A DNA stretch of 43,816 bases from [Collinsella] massiliensis (lineage in GTDB: Bacteria > Actinomycetota > Coriobacteriia > Coriobacteriales > Coriobacteriaceae), in contig CAPI01000101.1 in the NCBI GenBank assembly GCA_000333815.1, positions 1 through 43,816 on the forward strand, read 5' to 3'. Below, piece after piece: positions 23,961 to 32,627 of this stretch (the first letter of the stretch is position 1; each line of letters starts with the position of its first letter). Both the position numbers and the translations under genes were made by a program. The notes under the pieces are model-generated. The model had not been told where the DNA came from. It worked only from the letters and a program-made list of their open reading frames with translations, and made no database searches.

Positions 23961-24882
23961 ACTGGTTGAGGAGCTTCTCGAGGCGGAGCACCCGGTGGTA
24001 GAGCGCCGACTTCGAGAGCGGCGGGTCGCACACCTCGCCCAGGTCGCGCAGGGACAGGTCGGGGTGCGCGAGGCGCAGGTCGCAGAACTCCTCGAGCGCC
24101 TGCGGCAGGCTTCCCCGCAGGCCGCGCGCCTCCGCCTCGGCGATGAGCTCGAGCTGGCGCTGCGCGGCGCCGGCGCTGCGCGTCTGGTTCGCGAGCTCGG
24201 CGTTGACCTTGCGGTTCACCTCGTTCTTCACCGACTTCATGGCCCGCGCGTCGTCGAGCGCCCGCACCGAGCGCGTCGCCCCCACGGCCTCGAGCAAATC
24301 ACGCACGTCGTCGCCGCTCTTCACGTACACCGCGTAGCTGAGCTTGCGCCGGTTTACCCGCGCATGGATGCCGATCTCGCCGATGAGCCCGGCGATCGCC
24401 TGCGCGAGCTCCTCGCCCTGCACCGCGATCTCCAGGTGGAAGTCGCCGCGTGGGTCGGCCACGAAGCCGCCGGCGATGAGCGCGCCGCGGATGTAGGCGA
24501 GCCGGCAGCACGGGCGCGCGACCACGTGACGCGGGATGCCCCCCACCAGGCCGCCGCGACGGTCGAGCACGCCCAGGAGCACGAGCGCCTTGTCGAGCCC
24601 GGGCTGGTCGGGCAGGGAGATGAGGTAGTTGCGCACCTTGTGGAGGACGGAACGGCGCACGGTGAACTCGGTCTTGAGCTTGAGCACCTTGTGCGTGAGC
24701 CCGATCATGGTGCGCGCCACCGCGCCCGTCTCGGTCGCGACGGTGAGCCGGTAGCGCCCCGGGCCCGCGATGGAGAGCGTGCCGCACACGCGCGCGAGCG
24801 CGGCGAGCGTCGCCAGGTCGCAGAACTCGCAGACGGGCGGCTGGCGAGAGAGCTCGTCGCGCACCTCGGCGGTAAAGGACAT
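23959..24882 (-). CDS. whiA: Sporulation-type regulator WhiA
   Basis: The 307-residue DNA-binding protein has the N-terminal LAGLIDADG-like homing-endonuclease fold without catalytic function (MSFTAEVRDELSR, CCRLAYIRGALIAGGFVADPRGDFHLEI) and the C-terminal WhiA helix-turn-helix (LRLAHPDLSLRDLGEVCDPPLSKSALYHRVLRLEKL). In Streptomyces it drives sporulation genes; in non-sporulating relatives it links to cell division and chromosome segregation. GAGAAAGG precedes the ATG. It lies 65 nt after rapZ. Its stop codon is inside a hairpin repeat. Confidence 0.95.
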   Translation of the reverse strand: MSFTAEVRDELSRQPPVCEFCDLATLAALARVCGTLSIAGPGRYRLTVATETGAVARTMIGLTHKVLKLKTEFTVRRSVLHKVRNYLISLPDQPGLDKALVLLGVLDRRGGLVGGIPRHVVARPCCRLAYIRGALIAGGFVADPRGDFHLEIAVQGEELAQAIAGLIGEIGIHARVNRRKLSYAVYVKSGDDVRDLLEAVGATRSVRALDDARAMKSVKNEVNRKVNAELANQTRSAGAAQRQLELIAEAEARGLRGSLPQALEEFCDLRLAHPDLSLRDLGEVCDPPLSKSALYHRVLRLEKLLNQ

Positions 24883-24947
24883 CGAATCACCTTTCTCCTC
24901 GCGCCCCGCGCGGCGCGGACGGCGGGCTGGCCGCGCCGTCCGGCGCG

Positions 24948-25889
24948 CTAGTGGGCCTCCCCCGACGCGGTCGTGTTCGCGCGCGCCAGGTCGCGGTGCG
25001 AGGTCGTCACATGGTACTGCTGGCGCTCCAGGTAGCGGGCCGTGGCCTCGGCGATGGCGACGCTGCGGTGCTGGCCGCCCGTGCAGCCGATGGCGATCGA
25101 GAGCTGCGGCTTGCCCTCGGCCACGTACCCGGGCATGACGGCGTCGAGCAGCTGGCACCACGCCCTCCAGAACGCCTGCGTGTTGGGGTGGTCGAGCACG
25201 AAGCTCGAGACCTTCTCGTCGAGCCCCGTGAGCCGGCGCATGGCGGGGTCGTAGAAGGGGTTCGGCAGGAAGCGGACGTCGATCATTATGTCGGCCTCGA
25301 CGGGCATGCCGTGCTTGAAGCCGAACGAGAACACCTGGACATCCATGAGCTGCTGGTCAGTGAGCTCGGAGAAGGCGAGGCGGAGCTTCGAGCGCAGCGC
25401 CGCGACGCGCAGGCGGCTCGTGTCGATGATCATGTCCGCGTGGTCGCGCACGGCGGCGAGCTGCGTGCGCTCGCGCTGGATGGCGTCGGCCGTGGTCTCG
25501 CCCGGCTTCGCGAGCGGATGCCGGCGGCGGTTCTCGCTGTAGCGACGAATGAGCACCTCGTCCGACGCGTCGAGGAACACCACCTTGCAACTCATCTCGT
25601 GGTCGCGGAGGCTCTGGATGGTGTCGAGCAGCTCGTCGAAGAGCCCCTGGCTGCGCAGGTCGCATGTGACGGCGAGGTGGCGCCCCACGCCCGTGTTGAT
25701 GCCCACGAGCTGCGCGAGCTGGAGCACGAGGCTCGGCGGGAGGTTGTCGATGCAGAAGTAGCCCATGTCCTCGAAGACGTGCAGGGCCTGCGTACGGCCC
25801 GAGCCGCTCATCCCCGTGATGACGACGATGTCGGGCACGCGGTCGGCGAGCTCGGCGGCGGTGATCGCCTGGGGGTTGACGTCTGCCAT
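24948..25889 (-). CDS. rapZ: RNase adapter / nucleotide-binding protein RapZ
   Basis: The 313-residue protein has a P-loop (VVITGMSGSGRTQALHVFEDMGYFCIDNLPP) and the C-terminal RapZ domain with the FSFGFKHGMP, DVRFLPNPFY and IAIGCTGGQHRSVAIAE motifs. In Escherichia coli it directs RNase E to the sRNA GlmZ; in Gram-positives (YvcJ) its role is less clear. AGGAGG lies 5 nt before the ATG. It is between uvrC (53 nt upstream) and whiA. Confidence 0.95.
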   Translation of the reverse strand: MADVNPQAITAAELADRVPDIVVITGMSGSGRTQALHVFEDMGYFCIDNLPPSLVLQLAQLVGINTGVGRHLAVTCDLRSQGLFDELLDTIQSLRDHEMSCKVVFLDASDEVLIRRYSENRRRHPLAKPGETTADAIQRERTQLAAVRDHADMIIDTSRLRVAALRSKLRLAFSELTDQQLMDVQVFSFGFKHGMPVEADIMIDVRFLPNPFYDPAMRRLTGLDEKVSSFVLDHPNTQAFWRAWCQLLDAVMPGYVAEGKPQLSIAIGCTGGQHRSVAIAEATARYLERQQYHVTTSHRDLARANTTASGEAH

Positions 25890-25942
25890 GGGGGCCTCCT
25901 TGCACGCGGGACACGACGCTTCCAGTATACCGCGAACGGGGC

Positions 25943-28066
25943 CTATCCCCGCGCGCCCTCGGCCTCCCCCGCGCCCGTGGGCTCCGCGCTCACGGCAGCG
26001 GGTTCTGTGCCCGCAGGCTCCGCGCCCGCGGCAGCGTTCTCCGCGCCCGCGGCGCCCTCGGCATCCCCCGCGAGCTCGCGCTCCCACGCGCGCAGCGTGT
26101 CGTACACGGCCTGCGCCACCTGATCGGGCACGCCCTTCACGGCGGCGATGTCCTCCGCGCTCGCCGCGCGCAGCCGCTTCATGGAGCCGAAATGCCGCAT
26201 GATGGCCTTCTTGCGCGTGGGGCCGACGCCCTCCACCTCGTCGAGGATCGACACGGTCATGGCCTTGTCGCGCAGCTCGCGGTGGAAGGTGATGGCGAAG
26301 CGGTGCGCCTCGTCGCGCACCTGCTTGATGAGGTAGAGCGAGGCCGAGCCGTTCGGCAGCACGACGGGGGCGTCGTCCCAGGGGACGAACACCTCCTCGT
26401 CCGCCTTCGCGAGGCCGCAGACCGGGATGTCGAGCCCGAGCGCCTCGAGCTGCGTGAGCGCGGCCGTGAGCTGGGGCTTGCCGCCGTCGACCACGAGCAG
26501 GTCGGGGCGGCTGCCGAAGCGCTCGTCCGCCATGCGCTCGGGAGCGTAGCGCCGCCCGAGCACCTCCTGCATGGAGAGGAAGTCGTTCGCCTCGCCCGTG
26601 ATGCTCCGCACCCGGAAGCGCCGGTACTGGCTCTTATCGGCCCGGCCGTTCGTGAACACGACCATGGAGGCCACCGTGAAGGCGCCGTGGATGGTGGAGA
26701 TGTCGAAGCACTCGATGCGCAGCGGCGGCGCGGGCAGGGCGAGCGCGCTCTCGAGCTCCAGCAGCGCCCGGTTCGCGCGGTCGTCCGCGTAGCCGGTGCG
26801 CATCATGTAGCGCATGAGGGCGTGGCGCGCGTTGCGCTCGCAGGTCTCGAGCAGGTGGCGCTTCTCGCCGCGCTGCGGGCGGTGTAGGCGGCACACGCGG
26901 CCGCGCTTCCCCGTGAGCCACTCGCCCAGAAGCTCGGCGTCCTCGAGCTCCACCGCCACGTCCACCTCGGCGGGGATGTCCGAGGTCTCGTCGTAGTAGC
27001 GCTTGATGAAGCCCGACACGAGCTCCTCCTCGCCCACATCGAGCCCCTTGTCGAGGATGAACTCGCAGCTGCGCTGCATGCGGCCGTCGCGCACGGCGAA
27101 CACGCAGGAGCCGGCGATCGTCTCCTCGCGGAAGAACCCCACGACGTCGATGTCCACGCGCGAGGGGAAGACGACCTGCTGGCGGTCGTCCAGGCCGTCG
27201 ATCACCTCGAGCCGGCGCTTCACGCGCGCCGCGCGCTCGAAGTCGAGGTCCGCGGCGGCCTCGGCCATCTCGGCCTTGAGCTCGTCCACGACCTCGCCGC
27301 GCCGGCCGGAGAGGAACCGCTCCACGCGGCGCACGGAGCCGGCGTACTCCTCGGGCGTCACCGCGCCCACGCACGCCCCCGGGCCGCGCCCCACGTGGTA
27401 GTCGAAGCAGGGCCTGCCCTTCTGCGCGCAGATGAGGCCGATGATGTCCTCGTCGCCCGCGTGCGCCTCGATGAGCCGGCGCGTGCGCTTCCACTCCGCG
27501 CACGACGCGCTGCAGATGGGAATGACCTTGCGGATGGTGTCGATGACGTCGCGCGCGGCGCGACTGTCGGTGTAGGGGCCGAAGTAGCGCGTGCCGGGCT
27601 TGTGCTTCTCGCGCGTGTACTTGATGGCGGGGAAGACGTCGCCGCGCGTGATGGCGATGAAGGGATAGCTCTTGTCGTCCTTGAAGTCGACGTTGAAGTA
27701 CGGGCGGTACTGGCCGATGAGCTCGCGCTCCAGGACGAGCGCCTCGTGCTCGGAGTCGACCACGATGTAGTCGAAGCTCTCCACGAGCTGCATCATGAGC
27801 GGAATCTTCGCGCGCTCGTCGGCGAGCGTCACGTACTGGCGCATGCGGGCGCGCAGGTTCTTGGCCTTCCCCACGTAGATGATCGTGCCGGAGGCGTCCT
27901 TCCACAAATAGCAGCCGGGCTGCGTGGGCACCTGCGCCACCTCGGCGGCGAGCCGGGCGAGGTGCTCGGCGGCGGTGCCGGGGGCGGGGGTCGCCGCGCG
28001 GGGCGCGTCCGGAGCGGGGACGCCCGCGTCCCCGTTCGCGCCGGCCGGGCGCATGGGGTCGCTCAT
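25943..28066 (-). CDS. uvrC: Excinuclease ABC subunit C
   Basis: The 707-residue nuclease makes both cuts in nucleotide excision repair. It shows the GIY-YIG nuclease (PGCYLWKDASGTIIYVGKAKNLRARM), the Cys-rich region (SCAEWKRTRR), a UVR motif, the RNase H-like C-terminal nuclease (RIECFDISTIHG, LLVVDGGKPQL, DEAHRFAITFHR) and helix-hairpin-helix (LDEVEGVGPTRKKAIMRHFG). About 45 residues at each end are extra, rich in Ala, Pro, Glu and Gly. The start MSDPMRPAG is chosen but an ATG 18 nt upstream is possible, as neither has a good ribosome binding site. Confidence 0.95.
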   Translation of the reverse strand: MSDPMRPAGANGDAGVPAPDAPRAATPAPGTAAEHLARLAAEVAQVPTQPGCYLWKDASGTIIYVGKAKNLRARMRQYVTLADERAKIPLMMQLVESFDYIVVDSEHEALVLERELIGQYRPYFNVDFKDDKSYPFIAITRGDVFPAIKYTREKHKPGTRYFGPYTDSRAARDVIDTIRKVIPICSASCAEWKRTRRLIEAHAGDEDIIGLICAQKGRPCFDYHVGRGPGACVGAVTPEEYAGSVRRVERFLSGRRGEVVDELKAEMAEAAADLDFERAARVKRRLEVIDGLDDRQQVVFPSRVDIDVVGFFREETIAGSCVFAVRDGRMQRSCEFILDKGLDVGEEELVSGFIKRYYDETSDIPAEVDVAVELEDAELLGEWLTGKRGRVCRLHRPQRGEKRHLLETCERNARHALMRYMMRTGYADDRANRALLELESALALPAPPLRIECFDISTIHGAFTVASMVVFTNGRADKSQYRRFRVRSITGEANDFLSMQEVLGRRYAPERMADERFGSRPDLLVVDGGKPQLTAALTQLEALGLDIPVCGLAKADEEVFVPWDDAPVVLPNGSASLYLIKQVRDEAHRFAITFHRELRDKAMTVSILDEVEGVGPTRKKAIMRHFGSMKRLRAASAEDIAAVKGVPDQVAQAVYDTLRAWERELAGDAEGAAGAENAAAGAEPAGTEPAAVSAEPTGAGEAEGARG

Positions 28067-28097
28067 GGAACCATCGCGTCGCATCGACGGCCCCGCG

Positions 28098-29069
28098 CTA
28101 CTTGAAGAGGCGGCGATAGAGCTTGAGCGCGGCGTCCCACACGCGGTAGAGCGGCGAGAGCGGGCGGTCGTACGCACCCATCCACACCGTGGGCTCGCCG
28201 GCGAACAGCAGCTTGAACGTGCTCACGCCGCCCTCGAGCAGGCCGTTCAGGTCGTAGAGCGCGCTGCCCGACTCCTTCGCGGTGCAGATGGCCTGCCATT
28301 TGAGCAGGTAGTTCGCGCGCAGGCGCTTCCCCTCGTCCGTCACGCCGCCCCAGAGCTCGAAGGCCGTGCCCGAGGTGGCGATGTTCCACAGGAAGGCGAG
28401 CGGCCGCCCCTCGATCTCGGCGAGGAACACCTGGTTCACGTCGGCGCACGCCTCGAACGCCGTGCGGTAATACTCGTCGGAGTGGAGGGCGAAGTCGTCC
28501 GTGTCCGCCGTGTGGTGGTAGATGTCCATGATCGCATCGAGGTCCGCCGCGGTCGCGCGGCGCACGGTGACGCCGGAGCGCCCCGCCTTGCGGATGTACT
28601 GGCGCGCCTTCTTGGAATGGAGGCCGGCCATGATCTCGTCCTCCGTGGGCGCGAGGTCGATCGCCGCGGTGCGGGGCAGCACGATCTGCTCGGACGGCTG
28701 CCAGCCGCGGCCGAGCTCGACCGCGCCCGGGGCGATGGCCGGGTCGATCTTGAGCGACACGGCCGAGACGTTCGCCTTGCACCACGCCGCGATGTCGTCC
28801 GCGACCTGCGGGACGTCTTCCACGCAATCGGCCACCGGGCCGCGCGGGGCGTAGCAGATATGGCCGAAGGGCCAGGGCAGCTTGCGCACGAGCACCTGCG
28901 CGGCGCCCGCGAACGCGCCATCGCGCTCGACCACGATGCGCCGGGCGCTCCACGAACCGGTGCGCGCCTTGAGCTCGCCCCAGCCCCATGCCTGTATGGG
29001 GTGGCCGGCATGCGCCTCGATGAGCTCGTCCCATGCGCGCTCGTCCGTGACCTCGCGGTATTCGACCAT
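28098..29069 (-). CDS. FemAB-family peptidoglycan bridge aminoacyltransferase-like protein
   Basis: The 323-residue product belongs to the FemABX family of GNAT-fold enzymes that add amino acids from aminoacyl-tRNA to the lipid II stem peptide on the cytoplasmic side. Landmarks are HPIQAWGWGELKA, ICYAPRGPV, LHSKKARQYIRKAGRSGV, FLWNIATSGTAFELWGG and the C-terminal YDLNGLLEGGVSTFK motif, typical of FemX/FmhB-like members. AAAGGCAGAGG precedes the ATG. It lies 31 nt before uvrC and is probably the first gene of the unit. Which residue it adds cannot be read from sequence. Confidence 0.9.
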   Translation of the reverse strand: MVEYREVTDERAWDELIEAHAGHPIQAWGWGELKARTGSWSARRIVVERDGAFAGAAQVLVRKLPWPFGHICYAPRGPVADCVEDVPQVADDIAAWCKANVSAVSLKIDPAIAPGAVELGRGWQPSEQIVLPRTAAIDLAPTEDEIMAGLHSKKARQYIRKAGRSGVTVRRATAADLDAIMDIYHHTADTDDFALHSDEYYRTAFEACADVNQVFLAEIEGRPLAFLWNIATSGTAFELWGGVTDEGKRLRANYLLKWQAICTAKESGSALYDLNGLLEGGVSTFKLLFAGEPTVWMGAYDRPLSPLYRVWDAALKLYRRLFK

Positions 29070-29160
29070 GACCTCTGCCTTTCCTCGATTTCAACCGCTT
29101 ACTCTACCATGCTGCCCCAGGCGGGCGCATGTAAAATAACCCCTGGGGTGTTTTTACATA

Positions 29161-29188
29161 TTGCGCGAGCGCGGGGCTTAGGTATAAT
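29161..29188 (+). promoter_or_regulatory. Promoter of the tRNA-Thr-like gene
   Basis: TTGCGC (29161-29166) and a perfect TATAAT (29183-29188) are 16 nt apart, 15 nt before the tRNA-like gene. Confidence 0.7.
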
Positions 29189-29202
29189 GAGCAGTTGCAC
29201 AC

Positions 29203-29277
29203 GCCGATGTAGCTCAACGTTAGAGCACCGGTCTCGTTTTCCGGGGATGCAGCGTTCAACTCCTGCCATCGGCTCCA
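29203..29277 (+). tRNA. Aberrant tRNA-Thr (CGT)-like gene
   Basis: The 75-nt sequence has a perfect acceptor stem (GCCGATG/CATCGGC), discriminator T, encoded CCA, and a D stem GCTC/GAGC, all as in tRNA-Thr. By position the anticodon is CGT (loop CTCGTTT). Three features are wrong: the D loop AACGTTA lacks the usual GG pair, the anticodon stem ends in a T-T mismatch with pyrimidine at position 37, and the T stem (GCAGCG/CCTGC) has a bulged C. Promoter and terminator are intact. It is either a decayed gene or an unusual tRNA. Confidence 0.6.
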
Positions 29278-29288
29278 TCGCTCAGCTG

Positions 29289-29310
29289 GCCGCCTCCGGG
29301 CGGCTTTTTT
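29289..29310 (+). terminator. Terminator of the tRNA-Thr-like gene
   Basis: GCCGCC-TCCG-GGCGGC followed by TTTTTT, 11 nt after the CCA end; an ideal intrinsic terminator on the plus strand. Confidence 0.88.
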
Positions 29311-29347
29311 CATGCGCCGAGGGCATGCCGCGCGGGGCTCGCCCGCC

Positions 29348-31093
29348 CTACGCCGTGCGGTACCGCCAGATGCACACGTCCTCGTCGCCCGAGGTCGTCT
29401 CGCCCAGGGTCTCCACGCGCTCGGCCTCGACCGCCTGCCCGCTGTGCTCGCTCAGGTACGTCGCGATGAGCTCCGCCTGCTCGGGGTAGCTCGCCGTCAC
29501 CATGTCGTCGTTGTCGATGAGGTTGAGCAAGAAGCCGTCGCGCGTGAGCCCCTCGCGCGTAAGGAAGGTCTCCCACGAGGGCGTGTAGTATTCGTAGCCG
29601 CCGATAAACACCGCGTTGTCCGGCTGCCGCCAGGCGTCGAAGGAGAAGATGTCGTCGTTCATGACGATGCCCTGCGTGTTGGTGAAGAGCACGAGCTGAT
29701 CCTCATGGGATGCGAGGTACGCCTCGGTGTTCGCGGTGAGCTCGTTGCCGAGCGACGCCTGCAGCGGCCGGACGTAGGTGACCCACAAGAGGCCGAGGAC
29801 GGCGGCGTAGGCGAGCACGCCGGCCGCGGGCACCACGCGCCCCAGGAAGACGCCGAGCGGGCGCTCCGCGCGCGGGTCGCCGCCCCGCCGTGCCGGGATG
29901 AGGCAGCACACCACGAGGGCGAAGAGCGCCACGATGAAGACGGGCAGGAACACGTGGATCTTGAGGCGCGCCCTGAGGAAGATGAGCAGGAACTCGGCGA
30001 GCGCGAGCGCGGGGATGGCCCACGCGACCGCGCACGCCCCCGCGGGGAGGCGCCTAGCGGCGCAGATGAAGCCCGCCGTGGCGGCGAGCACCACCAGAAG
30101 CCCGAAGGCGAACGCCGTGAACGACACGCGCGCGACCATGCCCGCGAGCATCGTCGCGAGGCCGTAACCCTCGACCACCCCGTCGAGCGCCTGGAACGTC
30201 TCGAGCGAATAGGTGTCGGCGTCCACGAAGATGAACTCGTAGATCATGTCCACGTCGGTCTGCGAGAGCTCGGGCGCGACCTGCTGCACGTCCTCGTAGT
30301 CCACCACGGGATAGTCCGCGACGGCCTGGGCCGCCTTGAACGTCTGCTGGAACTCCTCCCAGCCCGGGGTGATGCGCCAGGCCACCTGGCCAGCGGCGTA
30401 CGAGAGCCCCATGGCCGCAACCACGCCGACGGCGAAGGCCATCGTCCGCGCGTTGCGGTTGCACGCGAGCGCCCACACCAGGAAGGGCACGAACAGCACG
30501 AGGGCCGCCGCACCCGATTCCGGGCGCAGCGAGAAGCCCTCCACGATGAGCGCGAAGGCGAGGACGTCGGACGCGCGGAACCCCCGTGGCCGGCAGAAGG
30601 CCGCGCGGCGCAGCACGAGCACCACGCCCGCCGCGCACGCGATGAACGCGACGATCGTGTACGTGAGGTACACCGTGACCATGACCTCGCAGAGCGCGAG
30701 CGCGAGCGCCAGGAACACCTTGAGCGGTGCGGGAACGCGCGCCGAGACCGCCGTCACCCCCACCGCGGCGAACGAGATGGCGATGAGGCCGAGCAGTGCC
30801 ACGGGATACCACGGCACGGCGGGCAGGAGCGCGTACAGCCACGAGATGGGCGCGCTGAACCCCACGAGCGAGTAGAGCATGAGGAAGCCGGGCGTATCGA
30901 GGTAGGCGCCGCGCGCGTAGAGGTCCTGCATGAAATCGTCCGGCATGGCGTACTTCGGCACCTGGACGAGGCAGATGAGCGCGACGATGGCCACCGAGAC
31001 GGCGAGGCATGCCGCCACGGTGCGCGCGCTCGCCGCGGTGGGCTCGTCCTGCGCGCGCTCGATGGGTTTCACATGCTTGCCGATCTCTGCCAT
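29348..31093 (-). CDS. Polytopic membrane protein of unknown function (581 aa)
   Basis: The product has about 10-12 predicted membrane helices, first around residues 24-45, with an extracellular-looking loop at about 245-300 (TPGWEEFQQTFKAAQ, PVVDYEDVQQ) and a soluble C-terminal domain of about 120 residues. The layout (many helices, then a soluble tail) resembles GT-C-type glycosyltransferases or polymer-processing proteins, but the early Asp-rich loop I see (YAMPDDFMQDLYARG) is not proof. AAAGGGG precedes the ATG. It stands alone, with the ATP-grasp gene divergent upstream. Confidence 0.78.
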   Translation of the reverse strand: MAEIGKHVKPIERAQDEPTAASARTVAACLAVSVAIVALICLVQVPKYAMPDDFMQDLYARGAYLDTPGFLMLYSLVGFSAPISWLYALLPAVPWYPVALLGLIAISFAAVGVTAVSARVPAPLKVFLALALALCEVMVTVYLTYTIVAFIACAAGVVLVLRRAAFCRPRGFRASDVLAFALIVEGFSLRPESGAAALVLFVPFLVWALACNRNARTMAFAVGVVAAMGLSYAAGQVAWRITPGWEEFQQTFKAAQAVADYPVVDYEDVQQVAPELSQTDVDMIYEFIFVDADTYSLETFQALDGVVEGYGLATMLAGMVARVSFTAFAFGLLVVLAATAGFICAARRLPAGACAVAWAIPALALAEFLLIFLRARLKIHVFLPVFIVALFALVVCCLIPARRGGDPRAERPLGVFLGRVVPAAGVLAYAAVLGLLWVTYVRPLQASLGNELTANTEAYLASHEDQLVLFTNTQGIVMNDDIFSFDAWRQPDNAVFIGGYEYYTPSWETFLTREGLTRDGFLLNLIDNDDMVTASYPEQAELIATYLSEHSGQAVEAERVETLGETTSGDEDVCIWRYRTA

Positions 31094-31337
31094 GGCGACC
31101 CCTTTCGTCCACCCGCATCATACAACACCACGCGGACACCGCGGCGCGGGCGGCGCGCTATCGCCGCGTGGGACGCATCGGAGCCGCGCGCCCTCCCCGC
31201 GCACCCTCCCCTCTCTGGAGGATTCGGGTAATTCCCGCAGCGCCGTGCCGGTGGGCTATAATCGCCCGTGACCACGCGGCCGGCGGGAGCTCCCGCGCGC
31301 CGCCCGAACGAGCACCCAACCGATTCCGGAGACATAT

Positions 31338-32582
31338 ATGCCTGCATCCGCAACGCCCACGCGCACCGACTTCATCCCCGTCGTCCTCGGCGGCGACATC
31401 GGGTCCTACGCGCTCATCCGCGAGTTCCACGAGGCGTTCGGCGTGAAGAGCATCGCCATGGGCCCGGGCTTCATCGGCGCGATCGTCCACTCCAAGATCG
31501 CCGAGACCCACCTCATCGACGCCTATGCCGCAGGCCCGCTCCTCGAAGGGCTCGAGGCAGTACACGCGCGCTTCCCCGAGCGGCGCATCGTGCTCGTCGC
31601 GAACACCGACCCGCTCATCGAGACCCTCGAGGAGATCCACGGCGACCTGCCGACGTACGTCTCGTGCACCATCCCGCCGCGCGCGGCGTTCGACGCCGTG
31701 TGCGACAAGGGCACCTTCGCCCGTCTCTGCCGCGAGCACGGGCTCGAGGCGCCGCGCACCGAGGTCGTGCGCCTCGCCGGCACGGAGCCCATCGCGCCCT
31801 CGCAGATCCCCTTCCCCGTCGTGGCCAAGCCGGCCGTGTCCGCCGGGTACTACGACACCCTGCTCAAGGGCTTCAAGAAGGTCTACTACATCACCGCCCA
31901 GGCCGAACTCGACGAGCTCTGGCGCGACCTGCGCGCCTCGGGCTTCGCGGGCGACTTCCTCGTCCAGGAGCTCATCGGCGGCGACGACACCTACATGGAC
32001 TCGCTCACGCTCTACATCGGCCGCGACGGCGAGCCGCGCCTGCTCGGCGCCGCCCAGGTGCTCCTCGAGGACCACGCGCCCGCCATGCTCGGCAACCCCG
32101 TCGCCATGGTCATCCGCGAGAAGCCCGAGCTCTGGAGGCGCGCCGCCGCGCTCCTCGCCGACGCCGGCTACCGCGGCTTCGCGAACTTCGACGTGAAGCG
32201 CGACCCCGCCACGGGCCGCGAGATCTTCCTCGACTGCAACCCGCGCATGGGCCGCAACTCCTACTACAACGTCGCGGGCGGGGTGAACCCCATGGAGGTC
32301 CTCGTGCGCGACGCGATCGACGGGGCGGACGACGACGTGCGCATCGCGGGGGCGCCCGCCCTCTACACGCTCGTGCCGCTCTCGCTCCTGCGCCGCTACG
32401 TGCGCGATGAGGAGCTCCTCGCCGAGGTGAACGACCTCATCCTGCGCAAGCGCGTGTTCGATCCCCAGCGCTACGCGGCCGACCGCGGGCTGCGCCGCAT
32501 GATCGATGTCGAGCTCACCGAGAAGAACCAGATCAGGAAGTTCGCGCGCTACTACCCCGAGGCGACCGACACCTCGTTCTAG
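31338..32582 (+). CDS. ATP-grasp carboxylate-amine ligase (D-aspartate ligase-like)
   Basis: The 414-residue cytoplasmic protein has the ATP-grasp order: an N-terminal Rossmann-like part (PVVLGGDIGSYALIREFHEAFG), the ATP-binding lysine region (PFPVVAKPAVSAGYYD, QELIGGDDTY), and the metal-binding end GREIFLDCNPRMGRNSYY. It couples ATP to joining a carboxylate and an amine. Size and the C-terminal domain resemble ligases that modify wall precursors such as D-aspartate ligase, but the substrates are not readable. It is followed 45 nt later by a PLP enzyme on the same strand and by murJ and an NlpC/P60 gene, which points to the envelope. Confidence 0.85.
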   Translation: MPASATPTRTDFIPVVLGGDIGSYALIREFHEAFGVKSIAMGPGFIGAIVHSKIAETHLIDAYAAGPLLEGLEAVHARFPERRIVLVANTDPLIETLEEIHGDLPTYVSCTIPPRAAFDAVCDKGTFARLCREHGLEAPRTEVVRLAGTEPIAPSQIPFPVVAKPAVSAGYYDTLLKGFKKVYYITAQAELDELWRDLRASGFAGDFLVQELIGGDDTYMDSLTLYIGRDGEPRLLGAAQVLLEDHAPAMLGNPVAMVIREKPELWRRAAALLADAGYRGFANFDVKRDPATGREIFLDCNPRMGRNSYYNVAGGVNPMEVLVRDAIDGADDDVRIAGAPALYTLVPLSLLRRYVRDEELLAEVNDLILRKRVFDPQRYAADRGLRRMIDVELTEKNQIRKFARYYPEATDTSF

Positions 32583-32627
32583 CACCCCGGCCGCCGGGGC
32601 GCGGCTCCAGACGAAAGGATGCAAGCG

